A DNA stretch of 64,000 nucleotides. Source: Thermodesulfobacteriota bacterium. GTDB taxonomy: Bacteria; Desulfobacterota; UBA8473. Shown here one piece after another: positions 53,592 through 61,816 of this stretch. The notes beneath the pieces are model-generated. The model saw only the letters and a list, made by a program, of their open reading frames with translations, was not told the DNA's origin and ran no database searches. Position 1 is the first letter of the stretch. Every line of letters starts with the position of its first letter. The position numbers were made by a program, and so were the translations under genes. Location of the stretch: positions 1 through 64,000 of the forward strand of contig JBFLWQ010000002.1 in the NCBI GenBank assembly GCA_040757775.1, in the 5' to 3' direction.

Positions 53592-55487
53592 TTACTTTAG
53601 CTCAATAAACCCTTCTCTTAGTAATCGCTTCAGTAATACCTCAAGTTTCTCTTGAACCATAGCTGAAGTATCTAAAGGTTGCACATCTTTTAGCTTTGCC
53701 ATTAGTTCGGTACCGCTGAACCGGCATTTTATTAATTTAATCAGCTCTTTTTCCTGATCATTCATCATCAGGTAGCTGCCGTCTGTTTTATTAAGGAGAT
53801 ACCAGCCTTTTGAAGAGGCATTGTTCAGACTAAAGGCGATGGGGATAAGATAAACTTCCTTTGCGAGAACCGGTTTTTTATCCAGGTTAATTTCGGGAAC
53901 AGGTGGTTTATCATATCGATCCATAAGACCCCAGCAAAGTTTTTGCAGGTTATGTGCCTCTGCCTGGGTCATCATATCACCGGTTGGTGTAAATTCTGTA
54001 AAGAACTTAAAGGGAAGTGCTGGATCCCTTTTGTACTCCAGCCCGTAGCGCATCGGGTCATTATAAACATTATTGCCCGGGGTAAGGTAATAGACATTAA
54101 AGGTTATACAACTAATGAATTGCCGGTGTTCAATCAAAAACTGCACTGTATCCAGTCCTTTCTCAACCGTTTCAGTCGGTAGCCCCAGCATGCACTGGAG
54201 ATAAACATCAATGCCGGCATTATGGCAGTCGCGTATGACCTTTAAAGAGGTCTTGCGGTGATTCCCCTTGTGCACAGAAGCACAAACCCGGTCATTGGCC
54301 GATTCAAACCCGAAGTTAATCTGTCTGCAACCCGCCCGCGCCGCCAGGGTAAATATCTCCTCAGAAAATTGGGAATCACATCGAGCCATTGTCCACCACC
54401 TAATTTTAATACCTTCAGCGATGATCTGTTCTGAAATAGACTTCATTTGTTGAGGCGCAAGAGCGGGATCGGAAAACATTAAATCGGTTACCGGATACTG
54501 ATCAACCAGAATTTTAATGTCACGGACTGCCAAAGCGGGAGTTTTACGACGATAGCGCGGTTTCGGCAAAGGCAGGTCAACACAATAATCACATCTGCCC
54601 CAGTAACAACCGCGTGAAGCCTCAAAAGGAAGTGTCATTTTACCGTGGCCACTGGCATCATATTCGTTAAGTGGTAAGCCTTCGAAGTCAGGGGAGGGCA
54701 GTTGATCCAAATCTTCCTCAGTGGATAAAGGACTAACAACCCAGCGGTTATCCGCTCTGTATATCAAATTAGGCACACAGTTAAGCGATCCTTCTGCTTG
54801 AAGTGTGTGAATAAGACGGGCTAGTGGTGTTTCACCCTCAAAATATATAAAGCCATCAAAAAGTGAAACTAAATCGGGACGATTGGCGAGTTCATCCCGG
54901 TAAAGCGAAACCCATTGTCCACCAAGGATAATTTTGAGTTCCGGATTCGTTTTCTTGACTAAATTACAAAGGGTAAATGTCGGGATTACCTGAGAAGGTG
55001 AAGTAACCGAGATGCCCAGGAGGTTAACCCCCTGCTTAATGATGCCTTCAACAATGGCCTGTTCGGTAAAAAATTGATAAAAGGTATTCTCTTCAATATC
55101 GTTAAGATAACGTAAAAGATTGGATGAAGCAAGGAGCCGTTCGGTAAAGTAGAACGAGGAATTGGTATTGTTGTTGTATGCTAAAAAGGGCATCCCTAAG
55201 TCATCTCGAGATTCATCAGGAAGCAAGTGAGAATAATATCTATTTTGCAACTTTTCCGCGAAATGCTTTTTAAGAAGATGTTTAAGAATAGGCGTTGGGC
55301 GGAGCAATTTTTTATCGAGTTTAACTGTTACCTTGCCCCATAAAAAATCACGGTAAGCAATATTGTAATCGGCTTGGGTGACCGGAAAGCCGTGGGTTTT
55401 TAGATAACCAACTAAGGCAGGTGTACCCAAAGGCGGAACACCATATTCATAATCCGGTGGGATACAGAGTTGGGTCTTGATAATCAT
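53592..55487 (-). CDS. B12-binding-type radical SAM protein with C-terminal PqqD-like domain
   Basis: The 631 residues begin with a Rossmann-like B12-binding-type domain (LLGISVTSPSQVIPTFTLCN, IILGGQWVSLY), but the cobalamin DxHxxG motif is not evident, so cobalamin use is doubtful. The radical SAM core has SRGCYWGRCDYC with Cys294-x4-Cys299-x2-Cys302, a spacing seen in RiPP-maturation rSAM families. The C-terminal 80 residues (GSYLMMNDQEKELIKLIKCR ... LLKRLLREGFIELK) resemble a PqqD/RRE winged helix, giving it its own leader recognition. The start ATG lies in an ATGA overlap with a broken pqqD frame just upstream. It could be an epimerase, C-methylase or cross-linking enzyme. Confidence 0.87.
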   Translation of the reverse strand: MIIKTQLCIPPDYEYGVPPLGTPALVGYLKTHGFPVTQADYNIAYRDFLWGKVTVKLDKKLLRPTPILKHLLKKHFAEKLQNRYYSHLLPDESRDDLGMPFLAYNNNTNSSFYFTERLLASSNLLRYLNDIEENTFYQFFTEQAIVEGIIKQGVNLLGISVTSPSQVIPTFTLCNLVKKTNPELKIILGGQWVSLYRDELANRPDLVSLFDGFIYFEGETPLARLIHTLQAEGSLNCVPNLIYRADNRWVVSPLSTEEDLDQLPSPDFEGLPLNEYDASGHGKMTLPFEASRGCYWGRCDYCVDLPLPKPRYRRKTPALAVRDIKILVDQYPVTDLMFSDPALAPQQMKSISEQIIAEGIKIRWWTMARCDSQFSEEIFTLAARAGCRQINFGFESANDRVCASVHKGNHRKTSLKVIRDCHNAGIDVYLQCMLGLPTETVEKGLDTVQFLIEHRQFISCITFNVYYLTPGNNVYNDPMRYGLEYKRDPALPFKFFTEFTPTGDMMTQAEAHNLQKLCWGLMDRYDKPPVPEINLDKKPVLAKEVYLIPIAFSLNNASSKGWYLLNKTDGSYLMMNDQEKELIKLIKCRFSGTELMAKLKDVQPLDTSAMVQEKLEVLLKRLLREGFIELK

Positions 55488-55650
55488 AGAGCAATTTTAA
55501 CACTACCGATTTGTCCCATTTGAGCAAGGATAGTTTTCATGCCCTCTCCGACCTCTGCGGAAGTAACATCGAACTCTTGGAGCAGTATCTCTTTTATCTC
55601 ATTGACTTGACGTTTGTTCCCAGATGCGTGCAGCAGTCTCATTCAGTTCT
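55484..55650 (-). pseudogene. Broken PqqD-like gene (N-terminus lost, one frameshift)
   Basis: The minus strand encodes LNETAARIWE, then after a frame shift VNEIKEILLQEFDVT, ending in a TGA that overlaps the ATG of the radical SAM gene (ATGA, 55484-55487). This is the C-terminal half of a PqqD protein. A 30-base stretch (55617-55646) is identical to 56460-56489 in the intact PqqD gene. The strict overlap with the radical SAM start shows that this copy once belonged to the operon. No start codon or complete N-terminal part remains. Confidence 0.75.
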
Positions 55651-55712
55651 TTCCATATCTATTCAGTCAAACGTATTTTCCTGGGGTTAACTTCTTCCCA
55701 ATCTGGTCTCTC

Positions 55713-55805
55713 CTACCCTTCAATTATTGCTTTTATCCCCTCTAACTGCTGCAAGTGTTCTATAATATCCTTTTCAGCCTCTTCGGGATTTAAAGCTAAA
55801 GTCAC
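55713..55805 (-). pseudogene. PqqD C-terminal fragment
   Basis: An open stretch (GTG at 55803-55805 would give 30 residues) encodes NPEEAEKDIIEHLQQLEG and ends in TAG at 55713-55715. A 56-base segment (55723-55778) is identical to 56329-56384, the 3' end of the intact PqqD gene. It is followed downstream by another broken copy. It is too short to be a functional PqqD and looks like a duplication remnant. Confidence 0.72.
55723..55778. repeat. 56-bp perfect direct repeat, copy 1 (of 56329-56384)
   Basis: The 56-base block beginning ATTATTGCTTTTATCC is repeated exactly at 56329-56384. The two copies flank the DUF4160/DUF2442 gene pair and lie in the 3' part of pqqD frames, suggesting duplication or gene conversion during insertion of that pair. 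Confidence 0.9.
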
Positions 55806-55820
55806 TGTACCTTATGGGGT

Positions 55821-56129
55821 TCAGCGATGAGCTACTGCCCGTTTACTGGAATAACTTGTTGGATTCGCTTTGATTCTTGACTTTAACGGATATTTTTCGG
55901 GATTTTCGAGATTATCAATTTCCAAATCAATATCCAATTCTGGCCAGTATAAATGATAGCCATGAAGCAATTGAACATTTTGTATGGAATTCAATGTTTG
56001 ACCTTTAAAGTAAGGAAAATCATTATAACTCAGGAAGTATTCCCTTTCTTTTACAAAAAGCCATATACCGAAAGGGGTTATATTTTCAACGCTTACCAAA
56101 ATGCGTTTGCCATGCTTCAATGATTTCAT
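55821..56129 (-). CDS. DUF2442-family protein
   Basis: This 102-residue protein with VSVENITPFGIWLFVKEREYFLSYNDFPYF and the VQLLHGYHLYWPELDIDLEIDNLENP end matches the DUF2442 pattern (a strand-rich domain ending in W-x-x-L-D-x-D-L). DUF2442 genes often sit next to DUF4160 genes, as here, in toxin-antitoxin-like pairs. Its start overlaps the end of the DUF4160 gene by 44 bases. The function is not established. The pair is inserted within the pqqD region. Confidence 0.72.
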   Translation of the reverse strand: MKSLKHGKRILVSVENITPFGIWLFVKEREYFLSYNDFPYFKGQTLNSIQNVQLLHGYHLYWPELDIDLEIDNLENPEKYPLKSRIKANPTSYSSKRAVAHR

Positions 56130-56328
56130 TCCTATGCTCCTCTACGATTTTTTGAATCTCGTTTAATTTCCTCCTATTTAGCCCATGATATACAGATAAC
56201 GACATAATAGGTTTCAACCAAAATTTTGCTTCGCCATCCTCGCCCGTCACATGAATATGTATTCGTTTTTCTTCATTTGAAAGAAAATAAAATCTGTAGC
56301 CTTTCTCTCTAAATATTGTGGGGCTCAT
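56086..56328 (-). CDS. DUF4160-family protein
   Basis: These 80 residues begin MSPTIFREKGYRFYFLSNEEKRIHIHVTGEDGEAKFWL, the DUF4160 pattern (P-T-I...GYRF.F.S.E...HIHV...G.AKFWL). The C-terminal helix is LNEIQKIVEEHRNEIIEAW. DUF4160/DUF2442 partners are found in many genomes and have been proposed as toxin-antitoxin-like. It overlaps the preceding PqqD gene by 4 bases (ATGA). Confidence 0.78.
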   Translation of the reverse strand: MSPTIFREKGYRFYFLSNEEKRIHIHVTGEDGEAKFWLKPIMSLSVYHGLNRRKLNEIQKIVEEHRNEIIEAWQTHFGKR

Positions 56329-56609
56329 ATTATTGCTTTTATCCCCTCTAACTGCTGCAAGTGTTCTATAATATCCTTTTCAGCTTCCTCTGGCGTTACC
56401 TCAAACTCTTCTACTACCTTTTCTTTTATTCTTCCAACCTTTGTTTCACCGTCTATCATTTCCCAGATGCGTGCAGCAGTCTCATTCAGGGTAAAGATAC
56501 TCTCCAGATCCCCCACATTTTGCCTGATGGGGACCAGTATAAACTCATCAGCTATCTTTCTCGATACAATGGAATCGCTCTTCCTGTAAATCCTCTCATC
56601 AAATTCCAT
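56325..56609 (-). CDS. PqqD-family peptide-recognition protein (second intact copy)
   Basis: This 94-residue PqqD-like protein has SIVSRKIADEFILVPIR, LESIFTLNETAARIWEMIDGETKVGRIKEKV and EEAEKDIIEHLQQLEGIKAII. AGGGAGG occurs about 11 bases before its ATG. It overlaps DUF4160 by 4 bases. It is the parent of, or sister to, the two decayed copies further downstream. It may serve the same radical SAM enzymes, but the inserted DUF genes now separate it from them. Confidence 0.87.
   Translation of the reverse strand: MEFDERIYRKSDSIVSRKIADEFILVPIRQNVGDLESIFTLNETAARIWEMIDGETKVGRIKEKVVEEFEVTPEEAEKDIIEHLQQLEGIKAII
56329..56384. repeat. 56-bp perfect direct repeat, copy 2 (of 55723-55778)
   Basis: This copy lies in the 3' end of the intact PqqD gene. 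A second, 30-base block (56460-56489) also recurs exactly at 55617-55646. The order of the blocks differs between the two places, consistent with two tandem pqqD relics rather than one simple duplication. Confidence 0.9.
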
Positions 56610-56721
56610 GAAGCGTTAACCCTCCCTATCAAAAAGGATTCGGAGATTCATGTGTCTGTTCTTTAAAGAGTAAAAGCCTTAGAGTTTTAACATTTCACTT
56701 GAATCCTTCACTTGTAATTGA

Positions 56722-57804
56722 TTATCCAGCAACGGCATTTAAATCAGGCAGATCTCCTTCATCAACTGCCCCTGTTATATAGAGTATCGGTGTATCTGAT
56801 AATTTAACACGTTGTGTTTTATCCAGCTTCTTTTTTTGAGAGTCGAATAAGACCTCTACAGTAGGGCGTAGTGGACGGGCTTCGTCAACTTCGATCACCC
56901 TCCCGATGTAACCTGAATTTAATTTAACATAACTGTATAGAGGAAATATGGAAAGTCGCTCAACCAACGCCTTTATGATGTTGGTAGGAAAGAATCCATG
57001 CAAAGTATTCAATATTTCCTTTATTGCGTGATGAGGAAGGAGATATTTCTTATATGACCTCGAATGGGAAATTGCTTCATAGACATCGGCGAGACCAATG
57101 ATCTTGGCGTTCTCATTGATTTCCTCCCCCTTTAGTCCACGGGGATAACCCTTGCCGTTTTCCCTCTCATGTTCCTGAAGGGCTATTTCGGCTAACCATG
57201 CGTATTCTTCTCCTAAAGAACTCAGAATCTCAAATCCATATTCAGTATGTCTTTTTATCATATCAAACTCTTCATTATTCAGAGCCCCATGTTTTTTGAC
57301 TATCTCGTCAGGTATCTTCCACATCCCCACATCATGGAGCAATCCAGCGACCCCGAGTTTAAACAGTTGTTCTCTTGAATATAAAAGCCCTATACCGATT
57401 TCTATAGCAAAGATAGCCACATTAACCATATGAAGTACGAGATAATCTAAAGGTTGCCCAATGGAAGATGCGTTCAGCAAAAGTTTATCCGTTTTTTGGT
57501 TATTCTGTAGCCTGGTTGTAAGCATTTCATGTGGTCGCAGATTATCTACAATCGCTTCTGAGATGTTAAACAGTGGACCAATCTGAAAATTTACCCCCTC
57601 TTTTATTTTAAAACCTATTTCCTCCACGTATTGAAGAGCTTCTCTGAAGACCTTATCAGGGTCTGATTTATCTGTTGTGAAAATAGCCATAGAATCATGG
57701 TCAGATTCAGGTTGGAAAGGAGGGGATTTTTTGGTTCTTTTCTTTTCCGGTTTTACCCCTTTCGATTCTATTTTCTCTTTAATAATGTCCTTGAATTCAA
57801 CCAT
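56722..57804 (-). CDS. HD-GYP domain phosphodiesterase-like protein
   Basis: The 360-residue protein has a variable N-terminal region (1-110) and an HD-GYP domain: LLHDVG with His157-Asp158, HERENGKGYPRGL with the GYP at 219-221, and LADVYEAISHSRSYK. HD-GYP proteins hydrolyse cyclic-di-GMP. The C-terminal segment (about 290-350) is beta-rich (GYIGRVIEVDEARPLRPTVEVLF), often attached to this family. No receiver or membrane domain is seen, so control probably comes from another protein. It lies just downstream of the ExeA-like ATPase gene and upstream of the peptide cluster. Confidence 0.88.
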   Translation of the reverse strand: MVEFKDIIKEKIESKGVKPEKKRTKKSPPFQPESDHDSMAIFTTDKSDPDKVFREALQYVEEIGFKIKEGVNFQIGPLFNISEAIVDNLRPHEMLTTRLQNNQKTDKLLLNASSIGQPLDYLVLHMVNVAIFAIEIGIGLLYSREQLFKLGVAGLLHDVGMWKIPDEIVKKHGALNNEEFDMIKRHTEYGFEILSSLGEEYAWLAEIALQEHERENGKGYPRGLKGEEINENAKIIGLADVYEAISHSRSYKKYLLPHHAIKEILNTLHGFFPTNIIKALVERLSIFPLYSYVKLNSGYIGRVIEVDEARPLRPTVEVLFDSQKKKLDKTQRVKLSDTPILYITGAVDEGDLPDLNAVAG

Positions 57805-57815
57805 GATGTTACACC

Positions 57816-58616
57816 TCAGGTTTGTTCATTAATTGATTCCTGTACCACTATGGAATCAATTTCCTTCACCTTTGTGCTGTAACCTACCAGAAGGCTAAGA
57901 TCGCAGATATTATTGATCTTTCTGGGGATTCCTTTACTATATTCATATATCTTGCTTATGGCTTCCTGGGTAAAGATGTTTTTGGATAGCCCTGCGGTCT
58001 TCAGGCGGAATTGTATATATTGCTCAGTCTCAGACGAACTAAGTGGTTTCAGGGTATATCTTATGGCAATCCTCTGTTCCAGTTGAGGTATTTGTGAGAT
58101 CCCTTCTTTTAACTCTGGCTGGCCAATCAGGATTAGAGTCAACAAAAATCGGTCATCAAGTTGAAAATTAAGGAGAAGTCGAATCTCTTCAGAAATTGAT
58201 TTGTTGCCAATAATCAGGTGTGCTTCATCAATGACCAGTATGGTATCCTTCCCTTTTTCTAAATTATTCAATATCTCATTATTTAAGAGATGCAGTAAAT
58301 CTACCTTCAACCTGTGAGTGGTTTTAATTCCCAGTTGATAAACAATTTCCCGGAGAAAAGAAACAGGGGGCAGGGAAGGATTTGATATAAGGGCAACTTT
58401 AAACTTTTCATCTATCAACCTCTGGACAAAAACACGGCTCAAGAGTGTTTTACCACACCCTATCCCCCCGGTCAACATTGCTGCACCTTTTTGTCCGTTT
58501 GCTGCATAGAGCAGCCTCATCAGAGCTTCTTCATGTTTGGGCGACAGATATAAAAAGTGAGGATCAGGAACGTTTTCAAAGGGGGATAATTTCAATCCCC
58601 AGTATTCTTTGTACAA
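57816..58616 (-). CDS. ExeA/GspA-like AAA ATPase
   Basis: The 266-residue ATPase begins MYKEYWGLKLSPFENVPDPHFLYLSPKHEEAL, the usual start of ExeA/MshM/XrtA-associated ATPases. Walker A is GGIGCGKT (50-57), Walker B is ILVIDEAHLI, and the C-terminal winged-helix part has IYEYSKGIPRKINNICDLSLL. There is no C-terminal peptidoglycan-binding domain as in full ExeA. These ATPases accompany type II secretion and exopolysaccharide/exosortase loci. It is encoded 11 bases upstream of the HD-GYP gene. Confidence 0.87.
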   Translation of the reverse strand: MYKEYWGLKLSPFENVPDPHFLYLSPKHEEALMRLLYAANGQKGAAMLTGGIGCGKTLLSRVFVQRLIDEKFKVALISNPSLPPVSFLREIVYQLGIKTTHRLKVDLLHLLNNEILNNLEKGKDTILVIDEAHLIIGNKSISEEIRLLLNFQLDDRFLLTLILIGQPELKEGISQIPQLEQRIAIRYTLKPLSSSETEQYIQFRLKTAGLSKNIFTQEAISKIYEYSKGIPRKINNICDLSLLVGYSTKVKEIDSIVVQESINEQT

Positions 58617-58844
58617 CGCTTTATCCCTTATACTTTGTCATTTCGACTGGAAGGAGAAATCTTATAACTTATTGATAAATAATAAAATTGCCATGTCCCC
58701 TTCACTTCGCTCAGAGCTTCGGCTCACCCGCTCTTCGCAATGACAGTTTGTATAGACTTTCAAAGCTTCCAGTTGATATTAGACATAATAAGCTCTATTT
58801 AATTTGCTGTCAAGTATAAATATCTGGGTAACTATCTGAATAGA
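58617..58844. repeat. Gene-free region with an interspersed palindromic-type repeat
   Basis: This 228-base gap between the ATPase start and the mutS end contains GTCATTTCGACTGGAAGGAG (from 58637) and, about 100 bases on, CTTCACTTCGCTCAGAGC and CTCTTCGCAATGACAG (to 58746). The outer ends (GTCATTTCG / CGCAATGAC) are imperfect inverted partners. This resembles the GTCATTGCGAG-type repetitive element scattered in many deltaproteobacterial genomes. No gene or clear promoter is seen otherwise. Confidence 0.55.
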
Positions 58845-61466
58845 TTACTCTTTCACAGCTTTTTCCCTTAATTCATTCAATTTATTCAACGCCTCCAGGG
58901 GAGTGAGTGTAGATATGTCCAGTCTTTTCAACTCTTCACACAGATAATCTGTACTTTGATCCAACAGACTCAATTGATAATTCTCCAGTTTGTTCCTATA
59001 GCGTTTTGAAAGGGCAATTTTGGGAATTCCAACCTCGTTTAATTCTCCCCTCTCAAGATTCACAAGGATTTCTTTGGCACGGTCAATAACTTCCCCTGGA
59101 AGCCCGGCCAGTCTTGCTACCTGAATACCATAGCTTCGGCTGGTTCCTCCCTCAACAAGCTTTCTTAGAAAGATAATCCTGTCATTCCACTCCTTGACAG
59201 CGATATTATAGTTTTTAACCCTTTCCTTTGTTAGAGCCAGCTCCGTAAGCTCATGGTAGTGGGTAGCGAATAGCGTCTTTGCCCGAAGATTTGGCTGATC
59301 ATGTATATACTCAGCCACTGCCCACGCAATACTCAGGCCATCAAAAGTACTTGTACCCCTTCCGATTTCATCCAGAATCACCAGACTCTTATTTGAGGCA
59401 TTGCGTAGTATGCTGGCAGTCTCGTTCATCTCTACCATAAATGTACTTTCACCTTTAGCCAGATTGTCTAATGCCCCGACACGGGTAAATATCCTATCAA
59501 CCAGACCAATAGCAGCATCTTTTGCAGGAACAAAACTTCCTATATGTGCCATCAGAACAATAAGAGCCACCTGCCTCATTATGGTGGACTTTCCGGCCAT
59601 ATTGGGGCCGGTAATTATTATCAATTGATTCTCTTTACTGTCGAGGCTTATATCGTTGGGGACAAACCTGTCCCCCAGGTTCATCTGCTCGATAACCGGG
59701 TGCCTGCCATCGATGATATTTATGCGGTCTTCCTCATTGATTACAGGTTTAACATAATTGTATCTGTCGGCCACTTCAGCAAGGGCAAGCAATACATCAA
59801 GTTCAGCTACTAAAGAAGCTGTATGCTGTATTCGCCTAGTTTCCATAGCGATATGTTCTCTAATCTGGTTGAACAACTGGAGCTCCAATTCAACCTGCTT
59901 TTGTTCGGCTTCCAATACAGTCGATTCATACTCTTTCAGTTCTTGAGTAATGTACCTCTCTGCATTGACCAGAGTTTGTTTTCTTATATAATCTTTGGGC
60001 ACCAACTCTAAATTCGTTCTGGTGACTTCTATGTAATAGCCGAAGACCTTGTTGAATCCAACCTTCAAAGAATTTATTCCGGTTTTTTTCCTCTCTTTAG
60101 CCTCCAGGCTTACAATCCAACCCTTCCCACCTTTGCTGATTTTTCTCAGCTCATCCAGATTCCTGTCGTACCCCTCTTTAATTACCCCCCCTTCCCTGAT
60201 GGTAAAAGGTGGGTAGTCAGTGATGGATCTCTCTATCAGATTGTAGATGTCTGTCAGCTCATCGAGTTGTGAAAAGATTCCCTGAGCCAGATTGGAAGTC
60301 AATTTTCCAAGGTGTCCTTTAATCTCCGGAAGATATTTAATGGACGTCTTTAATTGAATCAGATCTCTGCCATTGACAGTAATCAAAGAGACTTTGCTAT
60401 TGATTCTCTCAAGGTCACGGATTTCTTTCAGGAGATTCCTCATATCTGTCCGAAGTATAGTCTCATCTTTTAATTCTGATACTACATCAAGCCTTTCCCT
60501 TATTTTATCAACAGTTAATAGAGGATAATTCAACCAGCTTCTAATTTTTCTCCCCCCCATGGCTGTCATGGTTTCATCCAGTATGCCTATCAGTGAACCC
60601 TTTTTAGACCTATCCCGTATTGTACAAAAAAGTTCAAGATTCCTCTTGGTAGACTCATCCACAACCATATATTCATTAACCTGGTAGAAGGAGAGGTAGT
60701 TGATATGGCAGAGTTCTGCTTTTTGGGTAACTTTGATATAATGAATTATGCCGCCGGCAGCTTTAACTGCCTCTTTCATATTATCAGAATCGAGGTTCTT
60801 AAAGGACTCTCTGCTTATCTGCTTTGAAAGCAGCTTAAGGGATTTCTCATAGTCAAAGATATCATCATCTATGGGTGTCAGCACATATTTGTTCATGGAT
60901 TTAAGAAGAGCCTGAAAGGAATCGTGCTCACTGAGAAATCTGGGGACGAGTATTTCTCTTGGACCAACTCTAGATATCTCTTCAGGCAACACACGATAAT
61001 CTGTAATTTCTGTAGCACTGAATTCTCCTGTAGACATGTCCAGAAAGGCTATACCCCAACTCTCTTTGTTAAATGAGATACTCATCAAAAAATTGTTCTC
61101 ATTAGCTTCCAGGGTATCTGTATCTACGACCAATCCAGGGGTGATAATTCTGGTAACTTCCCTCTTGACAATCCCAACAGCATTTTTCGGATCTTCCACC
61201 TGTTCACAGATGGCCACTTTGTATCCCCTGTCAATCAATTTTGAGATATAGGGCGAGACTGAATGATACGGAATACCACATAAAGGGACACTGTTCTCTT
61301 TGTTTTTATCTCTTGAGGTAAGGGTAATATCCAAAATTCCCGATGCTATCTCAGCATCTTCAAAGAACATTTCATAAAAATCACCCATCCGGAAAAAGAG
61401 TATAGCCTCTTTATGCGCTTCCTTTATCTCCAGATACTGTTTAATCATCGGTGTAAGATTTGACAT
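58845..61466 (-). CDS. mutS: DNA mismatch repair protein MutS
   Basis: This 873-residue protein starts MSNLTPMIKQYLEIKEAH, with the mismatch-contact motif FFRMGDFYEMFFEDA (Phe-x-Glu) near residue 30. The ATPase has Walker A GPNMAGKSTIMRQ (about residue 616), GESTFMVEMNETASIL, Walker B VILDEIGRGTSTFDG and the HYHELTEL loop. The length and all domains match MutS1. It recognises mismatches and starts mismatch repair. No mutL is adjacent. This housekeeping gene stands apart from the peptide and EPS loci. Confidence 0.97.
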   Translation of the reverse strand: MSNLTPMIKQYLEIKEAHKEAILFFRMGDFYEMFFEDAEIASGILDITLTSRDKNKENSVPLCGIPYHSVSPYISKLIDRGYKVAICEQVEDPKNAVGIVKREVTRIITPGLVVDTDTLEANENNFLMSISFNKESWGIAFLDMSTGEFSATEITDYRVLPEEISRVGPREILVPRFLSEHDSFQALLKSMNKYVLTPIDDDIFDYEKSLKLLSKQISRESFKNLDSDNMKEAVKAAGGIIHYIKVTQKAELCHINYLSFYQVNEYMVVDESTKRNLELFCTIRDRSKKGSLIGILDETMTAMGGRKIRSWLNYPLLTVDKIRERLDVVSELKDETILRTDMRNLLKEIRDLERINSKVSLITVNGRDLIQLKTSIKYLPEIKGHLGKLTSNLAQGIFSQLDELTDIYNLIERSITDYPPFTIREGGVIKEGYDRNLDELRKISKGGKGWIVSLEAKERKKTGINSLKVGFNKVFGYYIEVTRTNLELVPKDYIRKQTLVNAERYITQELKEYESTVLEAEQKQVELELQLFNQIREHIAMETRRIQHTASLVAELDVLLALAEVADRYNYVKPVINEEDRINIIDGRHPVIEQMNLGDRFVPNDISLDSKENQLIIITGPNMAGKSTIMRQVALIVLMAHIGSFVPAKDAAIGLVDRIFTRVGALDNLAKGESTFMVEMNETASILRNASNKSLVILDEIGRGTSTFDGLSIAWAVAEYIHDQPNLRAKTLFATHYHELTELALTKERVKNYNIAVKEWNDRIIFLRKLVEGGTSRSYGIQVARLAGLPGEVIDRAKEILVNLERGELNEVGIPKIALSKRYRNKLENYQLSLLDQSTDYLCEELKRLDISTLTPLEALNKLNELREKAVKE

Positions 61467-61555
61467 TGGTGCTCGCTAATATCAATTTTTTCTGAATTTT
61501 GTCCAACTATACTTGAAACATTATTATCTGCCGTTGCGGGCAAGGCATATAGACT

Positions 61556-61816
61556 TCATTTATAAACATCTTTTCTGTGGCGTACAGCTATAATATCCAC
61601 AATGTTTTTATCATCGTAAATAGCATAAACCACCCTGTAATCACCAATCCTAATCCGCCAAAGATGTCTTTCGCCAATCAGTTTGCGGCAACAAGATGGA
61701 TAAGGGTATTTTGACAATGCTTCAATTTTAGGGAAAATCCGGTTCACAATCTTTTCCTCAAGTGCCTCAAGCTCTTTGCGAGCAGAACGTGCAAAGGTTA
61801 TGGTGTAATTAGACAT
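61556..61816 (-). CDS. RelE/ParE-superfamily mRNA interferase-like toxin
   Basis: This 86-residue protein has the RelE fold pattern: YTITFARSARKELEAL, IEALSKYPYPSCCRKLIGERHLWRIRIGDYRVVYAIYDD and VDIIAVRHRKDVYK, with Arg and His/Lys residues at the positions used for mRNA cleavage on the ribosome. It overlaps the upstream antitoxin gene by 8 bases, the standard arrangement. Its activity would be blocked by that antitoxin. Confidence 0.9.
   Translation of the reverse strand: MSNYTITFARSARKELEALEEKIVNRIFPKIEALSKYPYPSCCRKLIGERHLWRIRIGDYRVVYAIYDDKNIVDIIAVRHRKDVYK

Noticed and set aside
55624-55830. Plus-strand 68-codon frame over the broken pqqD region
   Set aside because: It runs antisense to recognisable PqqD fragments and encodes nothing recognisable.
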